Assembly: GCF_002806945.1 (NCBI RefSeq)
Contig: NZ_NIHC01000001.1
Coordinates: 124,001 to 188,000 of the forward strand
DNA: 64,000 nt
Direction: 5' to 3'
Origin: Marinobacter salexigens
GTDB taxonomy: Bacteria; Pseudomonadota; Gammaproteobacteria; Pseudomonadales; Oleiphilaceae
The notes under the pieces are model-generated. The model was not told the origin of the DNA. It saw nothing but the letters and a program-made list of their open reading frames with translations, and did no database searches. Position 1 is the first letter of the stretch. Each line of letters starts with the position of its first letter. Of the stretch, positions 42,011 to 51,075 are shown in pieces. Position numbers and translations under genes: made by a program.

Positions 42011-43282
42011 ATGCACGTTGTTGTTATTGGTGGCGGTGTAGTGGGTGTAACCACAGCCTGGGAGCTGAAGCGTCGCGGGCATCAGGTGACGGTTCTTGAA
42101 CGCCACGACGTGGCCGGGAATGAGACCAGTAAGGGCAATGCGGCTCAGCGCTCTTATGGTGTGGTGTACCCTTGGGCAGACCCGAGCATGGTGTTCAAGG
42201 CATTGCCTTGGCTGGTGCAGCAGGATCGCCCTCTCAAGCTTCGGATGCCGCCTTCTCTTGCCGCCATACAGTTCATGCTTTCAACGCTCCGTTATGCCTG
42301 GTCGCCCGGCCTGTTCGGTTTTAACAAGCGTGCCATGCTGCGGCTTGGTATTCATTCCCGAGAGCGCTTTTTGAAGCTGGAAGAAGAGTTGAACCTGAAG
42401 TTTGATGGTGAGCACCACGGGTTGTTGCATCTTGCCAGTACCCCGGAAGAGCTGGAAGATTACCGTGGCACACACCGCCTGCTGAACGAGATGGGTATAG
42501 CCACACGGTTGCTTACACCGGAGCAGGTTTACGAGGCCGAGCCGGGAATGGCAAGAAATGGGCCGCTGTATGGTGCTCTGAGTTACGACACGGACGGAAC
42601 GGGTGATTGCCACCTGTTTTCCAGGGAGCTCGCAAAAGCGTGTGAAGAAAAAGGCGTGAAGTTTCGCTATAACGTTCAGGTAGAGCAATTAACCGCGAAC
42701 AGCCAGAACGTTGAAATGGCGGTTCTGCGGAACGAGCGTGGCCAGACCGAAGCCTTGGCTGCTGATGCCTTCGTCGTTAGTGCCGGTTGCTGGTCCCCCG
42801 AGCTGGTGCGGCCTCTGGGCCTGAAACTGCCGATTTATCCAATCAAGGGTTACAGCATTACTGTGCCTCTGAAAAACCCTGACAGAGCGCCCACTTCAAC
42901 AATTCATGATGACAACTACAAGGTTGTATCCACGCGCCTGGGGGATCGCTTGCGCGCTACCGGGTTTGTGGAGTTGGCTGGCTTCAATCGTGATATTCCA
43001 GAGGCGCGCATAGCCACCATCCGCAAATCGGTTGAATCCCGTTATCCCGGTTGTGCTGATCTGGACCAGGCAGAAACCTGGACCGGCTTCCGCCCCATGA
43101 CACCGGACGGCCCTGCCATTATTGGCCGTGGCCCACGCCAAAATCTGTACCTGAATACCGGGCACGGAACCTTCGGTTGGACTTTCGCAGCGGCCAGTGC
43201 AGATGTTATTGCACAGGTGATTGACGGTGAAGAGCCGGCGGTTTGCCTGGATGCATTTCGCCCGGGGCGTTATCAGGAGTGA
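42011..43282 (+). CDS. dadA: D-amino-acid dehydrogenase small subunit
   Basis: A 423-residue FAD flavoenzyme oxidising D-amino acids (typically D-alanine in L-alanine catabolism) at the inner membrane with quinone as acceptor. The N-terminal dinucleotide fold is VVVIGGGVVGVTTAWEL followed by the acidic VLERHDV; downstream there are SKGNAAQRSYGVVYPWADP and the C-terminal FAD-contact GHGTFGWTFAAASADV. ATG 42011 has GGAGG at five bases; TTG 41999 is rejected. No alanine racemase gene accompanies it here. Its stop overlaps the GTG of the methyltransferase gene. Confidence 0.91.
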   Translation: MHVVVIGGGVVGVTTAWELKRRGHQVTVLERHDVAGNETSKGNAAQRSYGVVYPWADPSMVFKALPWLVQQDRPLKLRMPPSLAAIQFMLSTLRYAWSPGLFGFNKRAMLRLGIHSRERFLKLEEELNLKFDGEHHGLLHLASTPEELEDYRGTHRLLNEMGIATRLLTPEQVYEAEPGMARNGPLYGALSYDTDGTGDCHLFSRELAKACEEKGVKFRYNVQVEQLTANSQNVEMAVLRNERGQTEALAADAFVVSAGCWSPELVRPLGLKLPIYPIKGYSITVPLKNPDRAPTSTIHDDNYKVVSTRLGDRLRATGFVELAGFNRDIPEARIATIRKSVESRYPGCADLDQAETWTGFRPMTPDGPAIIGRGPRQNLYLNTGHGTFGWTFAAASADVIAQVIDGEEPAVCLDAFRPGRYQE

Positions 43283-44502
43283 CCGCTCATCCGGCCATCG
43301 AGTGCTTTTATACTCGGTGGCAAATCCTTAATGACTGGCTGGTAGCACACCGCTCCATCTGGCAACCCGCGCCCTTCACGGATCGGCGGCCAGCCTGGGT
43401 TGAAAGCCATCCCCGGCTCGCCCAGTGGGTGGCAGGGCTCACCGACGATGAATGTGCCGAGCTGGCTGAAGGGCCTGAAAAGCTCGCACACATCGCTTCA
43501 CGTTATGCACCTGAACTGGCCCTGTACGCCGCCCTGACAGATTGCCCGGACTTGGCACCTGATCATTCGGAAGTTTTGGCAGCAACGCTGCCGGAAACCA
43601 GGGCAACCGATATGCCCGGCCGCAAGCGGGAACAGGCGGGGGCATTTACGGCTGCGCTAAAGCCTCTGCAGCAACCGATTGTAGACTGGTGCTGTGGTAA
43701 GGGGCATCTGGCCCGAACCCTGGCAGCGCAGAGCCAAAACGACGTGACAGGTTTTGAATGGAACCCGGAGCTGGTCATCGATGGCAATCGGCTGGCCAGT
43801 CGTTTCGCAGATGCTGTTCAAATATCCTGTCAGGATGTCATGGCGCAGGATCTGGCAGTGCCTGAGAATGTTCATGGGGCCGCACTCCACGCCTGTGGTG
43901 ACCTGCACAGACAGTTGCTGAAACGGGGTGTTGCTGCTGAGCTGCCGCGACTGAGCCTGTCACCTTGTTGCTATCACAAAACCATTGAGGGTGTTTACAA
44001 GCCGCTTTCAAGAGGTGCGGCCACCCACGAGCCAAAACTTGTGCTTGATCGCAGTGACCTGCGTCTGGCCGTAAGGGAAACCGTAACCGCCCCAGCCGGA
44101 GTGAGGGAGCGAACGAAAACGCTCAGTCAGTGGCGCTTGGGTTTTGACGGGCTTCAGAGAGCGCTGCGCGGTGTGGATCAATACCTTCCTGTGCCGTCAT
44201 ACCCGCCAGGCCGTATTCAAGAAGGTTTCCCCGCCTTTTGTCAGTGGGCTGCCAGTAAAAAGCAGCTTTGCTTACCCGAAAGCACTGATTTTGAGTTTTG
44301 GCTGGAGCATGGTCAGCGCCGCCAACGTGAGGTATACCGCCATGAGCTTGTTCGGCACGTTTTTCGCCGGCCCTTGGAGTTGTGGCTGGTTCTGGATTAC
44401 GCGGTCTTTCTTGAGGAGCAGGGATACAGTGTGCGGCTTGGTCATTTTTGTCCTCGGGCGCTGACCCCGAGAAATCTGATGTTGGATGCCTCCAAAAAGT
44501 AA
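43279..44502 (+). CDS. Class I SAM-dependent methyltransferase domain protein
   Basis: A protein of about 407 residues. The SAM-binding loop is VDWCCGKGHLARTLA, followed by FEWNPELV, then ALHACGDLHRQLLKRG and SLSPCCYHKT. This set of blocks resembles the Methyltransf_32 group (METTL25/RRNAD1-like) more than common rRNA methyltransferases. The N-terminal 130 residues and the C-terminal 120 residues are unassigned. A GTG at 43279 overlaps the dadA stop (GTGA) with CAGGA close by and is preferred; the TTG at 43243 lies inside dadA. The substrate is unknown. It ends in the hairpin at 44501. Confidence 0.78.
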   Translation: MTAHPAIECFYTRWQILNDWLVAHRSIWQPAPFTDRRPAWVESHPRLAQWVAGLTDDECAELAEGPEKLAHIASRYAPELALYAALTDCPDLAPDHSEVLAATLPETRATDMPGRKREQAGAFTAALKPLQQPIVDWCCGKGHLARTLAAQSQNDVTGFEWNPELVIDGNRLASRFADAVQISCQDVMAQDLAVPENVHGAALHACGDLHRQLLKRGVAAELPRLSLSPCCYHKTIEGVYKPLSRGAATHEPKLVLDRSDLRLAVRETVTAPAGVRERTKTLSQWRLGFDGLQRALRGVDQYLPVPSYPPGRIQEGFPAFCQWAASKKQLCLPESTDFEFWLEHGQRRQREVYRHELVRHVFRRPLELWLVLDYAVFLEEQGYSVRLGHFCPRALTPRNLMLDASKK

Positions 44503-44522
44503 AGGCGCCCGGGGGCGCCTTT
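44501..44522. terminator. Terminator between methyltransferase and OprF-like genes
   Basis: A 9-bp stem (44501-44509 with 44514-44522), GC-rich, with flanking A and T triplets. The T-run is short. The stem includes the stop codon of the methyltransferase gene, and it sits between convergent genes. Confidence 0.6.
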
Positions 44523-44559
44523 ACTGACTTCAACTGCTTGCATTCAGAGGGTTGCCGAA

Positions 44560-45768
44560 TTAGCGACGAACCTGAATACGCGCTTCAACACGACGGTTTT
44601 CGGCGCGGCCTGCAGCAGTGGCGTTAGTGGCAACAGGCTCTTCTTCGCCATAGCCTTTCGCGCTTACTTTGGCAGGGTCGACTCCCAGAGGGCCAGTCAA
44701 ACGGCCTGCAACGGCCTCAGCGCGACGCTGTGACAGGAACTGGTTGTAGCTTGCCTTGCCGGTGTTATCGGAGTGGCCAGCGATTTCCACGATGGTTTCC
44801 GGGTTTTCCTTCAGGAAGTCCGCAACCCGACGGATTTCCGCATCGTAAGCGCTGCTGATTACGGAGCTGTTCGTCGGGAACTGAACCTCAATGGTAAAGG
44901 TCTCGATGGTTTCGGTTACGCCTTCACAACCGGTTTCGTCCACTACAGCGCCGGCAGGCGTGTTCGGGCAAAGATCCTGGCTGTCGACTACGCCGTCATT
45001 ATCGCTGTCCAGCTCGCAACCGCGGCTGTCTACCGCTGCACCGAGCGGGGTGTTGGGGCACTCATCACGAGAGTCGGGTACGCCATCGCCATCTGAATCC
45101 AGCTCACAGCCTGTGCTGTCAACGGTTGCGCCAGCTGGGGTGCCGGGGCACTGATCACGGGAATCGGGTACGCCGTCACCGTCTGAATCCATGGGGCGCT
45201 TAGGTGCTGGAGCGCTTCCAACAGTGCGGTTGAACGCAAAGCTGATGCCGAGAGAAACCTGGGTATCGAAGGTGCTTTCGTCAATGCCGTGGAACTCACG
45301 CAGATCGCCACGCAGGGATACTGAATCAGTTACGTTATAACGGAAGCCGGTGCCCACGTTTACACGGGTTTCGTCATGGCCAGTGCCTGAGGTGTTATAG
45401 CCGATAGTGTCTCCAACACCGAAGTCGGCATGCCCCGCGCCCAGAGAAACGTACGGGTTCCAGGCTTTATCTGGAGTTGCGAAGTAGTAGATACCGTCTA
45501 TGCGGAGTTCTTCAAAGTCCGATGAGCCGGCAACATATTTACGGTCTGCATCTGCGCGTGAATAGATGGCTTCAACTGCCCAGTGTGGTCTGAAGCGGTA
45601 TTCCAGTCCAACACCAAACGTACCGGACTCGCTCAAGTCACGGTCATCGTCAAAAAGCTGGTAAGCGGCGAAAGGGTTGATGTAAATCGTTTCCGTGCGC
45701 TCAGCCAAAGCCGGGGCAGCAAAAGTGCTGGCAATGGCAGCCAGCGCGATCGGGCGCATGATGTTCAT
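44560..45768 (-). CDS. OprF/OmpA-type porin with thrombospondin type-3 repeats
   Basis: A 402-residue outer-membrane protein. A signal peptide ends APALA-ERT. An eight-stranded barrel covers about residues 23-190. Three calcium-binding thrombospondin type-3 repeats follow (about 192-275), each with DSDGDGVPDSRD or DSDNDGVVDSQD, then C-P-N-T-P and a Cys. The OmpA C-terminal domain (about 285-402) has IVEIAGHSDNTGKASYNQFL and RAENRRVEARI for peptidoglycan binding. The layout is that of Pseudomonas OprF. AGGAGG precedes the ATG, suiting high expression, and a long AT-rich spacer upstream probably holds a strong promoter. Confidence 0.93.
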   Translation of the reverse strand: MNIMRPIALAAIASTFAAPALAERTETIYINPFAAYQLFDDDRDLSESGTFGVGLEYRFRPHWAVEAIYSRADADRKYVAGSSDFEELRIDGIYYFATPDKAWNPYVSLGAGHADFGVGDTIGYNTSGTGHDETRVNVGTGFRYNVTDSVSLRGDLREFHGIDESTFDTQVSLGISFAFNRTVGSAPAPKRPMDSDGDGVPDSRDQCPGTPAGATVDSTGCELDSDGDGVPDSRDECPNTPLGAAVDSRGCELDSDNDGVVDSQDLCPNTPAGAVVDETGCEGVTETIETFTIEVQFPTNSSVISSAYDAEIRRVADFLKENPETIVEIAGHSDNTGKASYNQFLSQRRAEAVAGRLTGPLGVDPAKVSAKGYGEEEPVATNATAAGRAENRRVEARIQVRR

Positions 45769-45951
45769 GCAGAACCTCCTGTTCGGTTATCGTATTAAAT
45801 AGAGTGCTGAATAATTGGGCTATATAAGTGATTAGCATGACACTTATGTGTAATTTAAGCTAAAGGGTTACAAAAAACAAAGAATTGATGGTTAATGTTA
45901 CATTAGGAAATGTACGTGTTGATTGCCTGGCATGCCGCACTGCCTGCTCGT

Positions 45952-48231
45952 TTACAAGGGTGGGATGCTGAAATAGAGGTGTGCGCTTTTTTTGCTGAAG
46001 TGCATTTTTTCACCGCCACTGAAATGCACCTCGAAAGAGCTCTCATCTTCAGCAACCACCGTACCTGCGCCAAATATGGAATGACTAAGGCGCGACTGGT
46101 GCCATAGGGGGGCGTGGTTGCCAGTGTTGTTATGCACCTCGCCTTCAAGGGTGACGCCTTCTTGCGCGGCATAGCGTGAGCTGACCGGCGTCAGTGGCGC
46201 TTCCAGTTTCAGTTTATGGTGAGTATCCGGAACCCTTTCATCGAGCCAGCTCCCGAACTCCCTGGCCAGATCAAAACAGAATTCTTCCACAAACCGGCTG
46301 GGCCCCTGGTCGCCATCCAGATGGGGTTGTTTGCTCACTGGCCGGGTGATCAGATGCAATGATTGCCGGGTGCGGGTCATGGCAACGTACAACAGCCGCC
46401 GTTCGCTTTCGAGAATGGCCCGAGTGTCGTCCTGGGGGCGAGGGCTGTGGGGCAGGTACTTTTCTTGTAACCCGGGGATGATCACCCTTTGCCATTCCAA
46501 ACCCTTGGTGCGATGAATGGTGGAGAGCAAAACCCCTGCGCCGCCCTGTTTCTCATTGGCCTGTTGCCGCAAGGCTTTGAGGTGGGCAAGTGCACCCTTG
46601 GCATCCTCGCCCAGGCCTTTCAGGTACTCGCGGAAGCCGTGAATGGTATCAATGCGTTCCTCTGCGCTGTCGTGGGTCAGCGCCAGGCTGCGAACACCTT
46701 CATACAACTCGGTGTGCTCTGCATAAACCGTAATCAAGCCGGCTGCCGGGCCTGAATAGCCACGCAACTGCTCCAGTACCTCGCCCAGCTTGCGCAGTTT
46801 ACGCGCCGCCATGGGCGCCAGAGCGCCAAAATCCAGTGCCAGCAAGCGCTCGTGCCAGCCATTGGCGAACCCCGCGAGAAAGCGTGCGAGTTGCTCCAGT
46901 TCCGGCTCTTTAAGGCCAACATGGGGAAAGCGCAGAAGCTGGCGGGCCAGTTCCAGGCGATCTTCTTCCGGCAGTTTTTCCAGTGTTCCGGAAACCACTT
47001 TCAACAGTGCTGTGATGGCCTGAACTTCGCGGCTGAAGAGCGCGCCTTTGCCGGCATCGATGCGGTAGGGAATCTGCCGCGCCAGCAATTTGAGCTCAAT
47101 GGGCACGCTCTGGCTCCAGACCCGGAACAGAATGGCAGTATCGGCCAGGGTGCTCTCTGCTTCTTCGCCAAGGATCTGCAGTACGGCATCTGCGTCGTTC
47201 TCCATCCGATGCAGGGCTATCTCCGTGGCTGGAGTGGAAGGGTGGGAGTGGCACAGCACGTCCTTGCGACCGGTGTTGTGGCATATCAGGTGGTTGGCCA
47301 GCAAAGCCACCCGGTGGCCGTAGCGGAAGGTGTAGCTGAGGGTTTGTTCCAGCGGGCTTTCGAACTCATCGCTGAAGCGCTTGAGAATAAACTCTGGCTT
47401 GGCTCCCCGGAACTCATAAATGGTCTGATCCGGATCCCCAACCACCGTTACCCGGGCGCGATCACCTGCCACGTAGCGCAGCAGCAAATGCTGAATCTCG
47501 TTGGTGTCCTGGTACTCGTCCACCAGAATCAGATCCATCTTGTTGCCCACCAGCCGCTGTAAAGGTGGGTTCTGGTGTATGGCCATCACTGGCTCGTACA
47601 GCATATCGGCAAAACTGATTCGGCTTTGCCCTTTGCGCCACTGCTCGAAGCTGTGAAACAGATCAATCAGGTACCGGTGCTTTTCTGAGTAGCCCAGCTC
47701 TTCAAACACGATTTCGGCGGGGGACAGGGTGGTTTTCACCATGTCGATAAATCCGGTTGCGGTTTCTACAAAATCTTTCTTGTTGCGCCGGATCTCGTCT
47801 GCCAGATCCTCCGGTGCCAGCCTCCGTATTAATAGCCAGGCCTGAAAGCTGATTTCCTGTTCGGTCAGAATTTTTTCGGAGAACCCCGGCAGGTAACCTT
47901 CCCGCACGAATCGCTTGTACAGTCGCAGACCCATGGCGTGATAGGTGCGGATTTCAGGCAGTGCCAATCCGCTTTGGTGACACACCTCTTGAAGCTTGCG
48001 CTCAAAATCCACCCGGGCACTGCGGTTGAACATAAGCACCAATATGCGTGCAGGGTCGTGTCCTTGCTGCAGCAAATAGCGAATGCGCCAGGCCAGCGTG
48101 GAGGTTTTGCCGCTGCCGGCTACGGCTGTGATCACCGAGTGCTCGTAGCCGGCGGTAATAATCGCCTTTTGCTCGTTGGTGAGAAAATCAGGCAGATCCA
48201 GGGCGAGGGTTTCAGAGGTGTTTGTTGGCAT
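45952..48231 (-). CDS. UvrD/Rep-family superfamily 1 helicase
   Basis: A DNA helicase of about 759 residues. Walker A is ITAVAGSGKTSTLAW, motif II LILVDEYQDTNEIQ, motif III VVGDPDQTIYEFRGA, motif V LSTIHRTKGLEW and motif VI LLYVAMTRTRQSLHL. The C-terminal tail ends in a Tudor-like segment (SIFGAGTVVAEDESSFEVHF) as in UvrD and PcrA, where it contacts RNA polymerase. ATG 48231 (MPTNTSE) is preferred over 48294, which adds 21 low-quality residues; both have weak ribosome sites. It is distinct from the true UvrD at 59277; an auxiliary repair or displacement role is likely. It runs divergently from DUF2237 across repeat copy 4. Confidence 0.9.
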   Translation of the reverse strand: MPTNTSETLALDLPDFLTNEQKAIITAGYEHSVITAVAGSGKTSTLAWRIRYLLQQGHDPARILVLMFNRSARVDFERKLQEVCHQSGLALPEIRTYHAMGLRLYKRFVREGYLPGFSEKILTEQEISFQAWLLIRRLAPEDLADEIRRNKKDFVETATGFIDMVKTTLSPAEIVFEELGYSEKHRYLIDLFHSFEQWRKGQSRISFADMLYEPVMAIHQNPPLQRLVGNKMDLILVDEYQDTNEIQHLLLRYVAGDRARVTVVGDPDQTIYEFRGAKPEFILKRFSDEFESPLEQTLSYTFRYGHRVALLANHLICHNTGRKDVLCHSHPSTPATEIALHRMENDADAVLQILGEEAESTLADTAILFRVWSQSVPIELKLLARQIPYRIDAGKGALFSREVQAITALLKVVSGTLEKLPEEDRLELARQLLRFPHVGLKEPELEQLARFLAGFANGWHERLLALDFGALAPMAARKLRKLGEVLEQLRGYSGPAAGLITVYAEHTELYEGVRSLALTHDSAEERIDTIHGFREYLKGLGEDAKGALAHLKALRQQANEKQGGAGVLLSTIHRTKGLEWQRVIIPGLQEKYLPHSPRPQDDTRAILESERRLLYVAMTRTRQSLHLITRPVSKQPHLDGDQGPSRFVEEFCFDLAREFGSWLDERVPDTHHKLKLEAPLTPVSSRYAAQEGVTLEGEVHNNTGNHAPLWHQSRLSHSIFGAGTVVAEDESSFEVHFSGGEKMHFSKKSAHLYFSIPPL

Positions 48232-48335
48232 AGGTGCTATTGTACTGGCCAACTGGTAGTGGGGGTACCTGTGCCGCATAATTGCTGGCAACATGTGGGT
48301 TTACCATTCTCTACCCATCGTTCTAATTGGGTGCA

Positions 48336-48446
48336 AAGAAGCAGAGCGGGTCCCTTTCCAAAATACGCTGTGAATACCTCCCTGTACGCTCGGCTCCGCC
48401 ATCCATGGCTCCGCACGATTTTGGAAAGGGACCCGCTCTGCTTCTT
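48336..48446. repeat. Palindromic element, copy 4 (between divergent genes)
   Basis: Perfect 29-bp arms (48336-48364 with 48418-48446) around the 53-nt core. The innermost pair differs from copy 3 on both strands (AAAAT with ATTTT instead of AAAAC with GTTTT). The outer arm AAGAAGCAGAGCGGGTCC is locus-specific. This copy lies between divergent genes, so it is not a terminator for either; it ends 15 bp before the DUF2237 ribosome site and would sit in that 5' leader or promoter. Confidence 0.92.
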
Positions 48447-48471
48447 ACCCCGACAGTTACAGGAGACGAAT

Positions 48472-48849
48472 ATGCAAATGGAAGAATCAATTAACGTACT
48501 CGGTGAAAAGCTGGAAACCTGCAGCACGGATCCGGAAACGGGTTTTTACCGGGATGGCTGCTGCAATACAGGGCCGGATGATCATGGCTCTCACACCGTT
48601 TGCGTGGTGATGACCGATGAGTTTTTGGAATTCTCCAAAGCTCGGGGTAACGATTTGAGCACGCCGGTGCCAGCCTTCGGGTTTCCGGGCTTGAAAGCCG
48701 GAGACGGCTGGTGTCTGTGTGCGGCTCGTTGGCATGAAGCCTTTGAAGCGGGCAAGGCCCCAAGGGTTCGGTTGCGTGCAACCCATCAGGCGGCGTTGGA
48801 GCATTGCGATCTTGGTGATCTGAAATCTCATGGTATAGACCTCAGCTAA
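48472..48849 (+). CDS. DUF2237 family protein
   Basis: A 125-residue cytoplasmic protein with the family's conserved cysteines and aromatic block: NVLGEKLETCSTDPETGFYRDGCCNTG, TVCVVMTDEFLEFSKARGNDL and GDGWCLCAARWHEA. Function is unknown; the Cys pattern hints at metal or redox chemistry. An AGGAGA site precedes the ATG. The frame is open far upstream (to 47938) through repeat copy 4 and antisense to the helicase, but no ribosome site supports that. Its TAA overlaps the tmcA ATG. Confidence 0.9.
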   Translation: MQMEESINVLGEKLETCSTDPETGFYRDGCCNTGPDDHGSHTVCVVMTDEFLEFSKARGNDLSTPVPAFGFPGLKAGDGWCLCAARWHEAFEAGKAPRVRLRATHQAALEHCDLGDLKSHGIDLS

Positions 48850-51005
48850 TGAGCTCAGTAACGGAAACCCTTTTACCAGACGCTGACGCCTGGCGTTCCT
48901 TGCAGTCCGAACTTGCGGCTGCCGGGCAGCGGCGGTTGGTGTTGGTGGAGGGTGCCCGTGATCTTGCCATGCAGTGGTTGCAGGCACTGTTGCCAGCTTT
49001 GGAGCTGGATGGTGGGCTGTGGGTTGGAGGGGCTGGTGATGCACCAGACAGCCGCCTGACCAGTATTGAGCCGGCCAAGGCGCGGCAATGGCTGGGCAGG
49101 GAAACGTCGGTCGTTTTCTGGGACGGCTGGCGGGGCAATCCACCGGATGGGTTCGCGGCACTCTCAGGCACGCTGAAAGCCGGTGGTTTGTTGTTCTGGT
49201 TGATGCCGTCGCTGGATGAGTGGGGGCACTATGCTGATCCGGATTATTCCAGAACGGGGCTGGCTCACGATGAGTCCCATCCTTTTGCGGAGCGGATGGC
49301 GGGCATTTTGGCGGCAGATTCGTCGGTGATCCGGGTGCAGCTCGGTTCGCAGCGGCCACTGACCCTGCCAGAGTTGTCCAGCACAATCACAGAATTCGTT
49401 GTGGCCACAACACCCGATCAGCAGGAACTGATCCGGAAGTTGGTGGCATTCGGGCTTGGGCGCAGGAGGCGGCCATTGGTGGTGACTGCTGACCGGGGGC
49501 GAGGTAAATCTGCGGCCTTGGGAATGGCCGCCGCTCAGTTGTTGCAACAGGGGCGCCGGAATATTCTGATAACCGCTCCTTCCAGGGATAATGTGAACGC
49601 CCTGTTTGAACATGCCCGGGAAACTTTGAGCTCAGACGTGCTGGACGCGAGTGACGATCAAGTTGAAACCGTTTCCGGTGCCCGTCTGCGATTTATGTCC
49701 ATTCGCGATTTGTTACGGGAAAAGCCAGACGCAGAGGTGGTTATGGTGGATGAAGCTGCCGCTATCCCGGTGCCCTTGCTAAAGCGGGTGCTTCTGGGTT
49801 GGCCACGGGTGGCTTTTGCCTCCACCGTGCATGGTTATGAAGGCGCCGGGCGCGGGTTTGCCATCCGCTTTCGCCAGATACTCGACGAGAAGACGCCCCA
49901 GTGGCAGTCACAAACGCTGTCTGAACCGGTGCGCTGGGCAGAAGGTGATCCACTGGAAGCTCTTGTATCTGATCTTTTCCTGTTGGGTGCCGAACACCAG
50001 CCGGTTGAGCTGACAGATACAGCGGTGAGCCAAGTCGTGATTGAGCCCTGGCATCCTGCCCGGGCTTCCGAGGCAGAGCTGGCGGATGCATTTGGTTTGC
50101 TGGTGGATGCCCACTATCGAACCACGCCGGCAGATCTTCGGCAGTGGCTGGATGATCCTGCAGTCAGAAGCTGGCGAGCTACTGTGAATGGTAAAACTAT
50201 TGGGTTGCTTTGGGGCGCTGTGGAAGGAGGGTTGAGTAATGAATTGGCCGAGTTGGTAGCCAGCGGTAAACGCCGGGTTCGGGGGCACCTTTTGCCACAA
50301 TCTCTGGCCAGCCACAGTGGATTCCCGGAAGCGGCAAGCCTGCGAGGTTTGCGGATTATCCGCATAGCTGTGTCAGCTCAGGCCAGGCGCTTTGGGCTCG
50401 GCGCCCGGCTAGTTGCTGCAGCGGCTGAGAGCGCGAACCAACAAGGTCTGGATTTTACAGGCACCAGCTTTGGTGGCAATTCCGATCTCTACGCCTTCTG
50501 GGTCTCCTGCGGACTGGAGCTTGTGCGCATTGGGCTGCAGCAGGAGGCTACAAGCGGGGAGTTTCCTGTGCAGATGCTTCGTGCCCACAGCACTCGCGCT
50601 GCGGCCTTGGCCTCGCAACTGCGAGTGCGGCTGGCGCGACACTGGCTGACGCTTGTGCCACTGAACTGGAGCGACCTGGAGCCGGAGTTGCTGCTTGAGT
50701 TAACCGCCGGTCTGCCATCGTGGAGCAGGCCAGATACTGCAGATATCCGGGACTTGCAGAATTTTTCTGAGGGTCACAGGGGGTTTCGGCTGATGCTCCC
50801 GGTATTGCGGGAATTAAGCATGGCTTTGGACGTTTCAAGTTGGCTTAGGGGACATGATGAGGCGAACTTGTGGTGCCGGGCAGTGCTTCAAGGTTTGAGT
50901 TGGGCGGAACTGCAACGCGAAGGGTTATGTTCAGGCCAGCGCGATGGCGAGGATCGTTTGCGCAAGGTTATCCGTGAACTTCTGCAAGAGGGGCCAGAGT
51001 TGTGA
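48849..51005 (+). CDS. tmcA: tRNA(Met) cytidine acetyltransferase TmcA
   Basis: A 718-residue enzyme that makes N4-acetylcytidine at the wobble position of elongator tRNA(Met), using acetyl-CoA and ATP. An N-terminal region precedes the RNA-helicase-like ATPase with Walker A TADRGRGKSAALG and Walker B VVMVDEAAAIPVPLL, then a GNAT acetyltransferase domain (RGLRIIRIAVSAQARRFGLG for acetyl-CoA binding) and a tRNA-binding C-terminal part. Length and order agree with E. coli TmcA (671 residues). Coupled to DUF2237 by TAATG. Confidence 0.96.
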   Translation: MSSVTETLLPDADAWRSLQSELAAAGQRRLVLVEGARDLAMQWLQALLPALELDGGLWVGGAGDAPDSRLTSIEPAKARQWLGRETSVVFWDGWRGNPPDGFAALSGTLKAGGLLFWLMPSLDEWGHYADPDYSRTGLAHDESHPFAERMAGILAADSSVIRVQLGSQRPLTLPELSSTITEFVVATTPDQQELIRKLVAFGLGRRRRPLVVTADRGRGKSAALGMAAAQLLQQGRRNILITAPSRDNVNALFEHARETLSSDVLDASDDQVETVSGARLRFMSIRDLLREKPDAEVVMVDEAAAIPVPLLKRVLLGWPRVAFASTVHGYEGAGRGFAIRFRQILDEKTPQWQSQTLSEPVRWAEGDPLEALVSDLFLLGAEHQPVELTDTAVSQVVIEPWHPARASEAELADAFGLLVDAHYRTTPADLRQWLDDPAVRSWRATVNGKTIGLLWGAVEGGLSNELAELVASGKRRVRGHLLPQSLASHSGFPEAASLRGLRIIRIAVSAQARRFGLGARLVAAAAESANQQGLDFTGTSFGGNSDLYAFWVSCGLELVRIGLQQEATSGEFPVQMLRAHSTRAAALASQLRVRLARHWLTLVPLNWSDLEPELLLELTAGLPSWSRPDTADIRDLQNFSEGHRGFRLMLPVLRELSMALDVSSWLRGHDEANLWCRAVLQGLSWAELQREGLCSGQRDGEDRLRKVIRELLQEGPEL

Positions 51006-51075
51006 CCCGCTCGATTTAATTATTTTGACCATCTGCTCAAAATAGGCCGCTTCTATCTGACAGAGACTGCTCGTT

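Noticed and set aside
44930-45200. Tandem direct repeats that look like a short array
   Set aside because: They encode three thrombospondin type-3 repeats in the OprF-like protein, in frame and with diverged codons; there are no spacers and no cas genes, so not a CRISPR array.
47938-48471. Long upstream extension of the DUF2237 frame
   Set aside because: It runs antisense to the helicase gene and through repeat copy 4; the AGGAGA site at 48461-48466 fixes the start at 48472. The openness reflects the stop-poor repeat.
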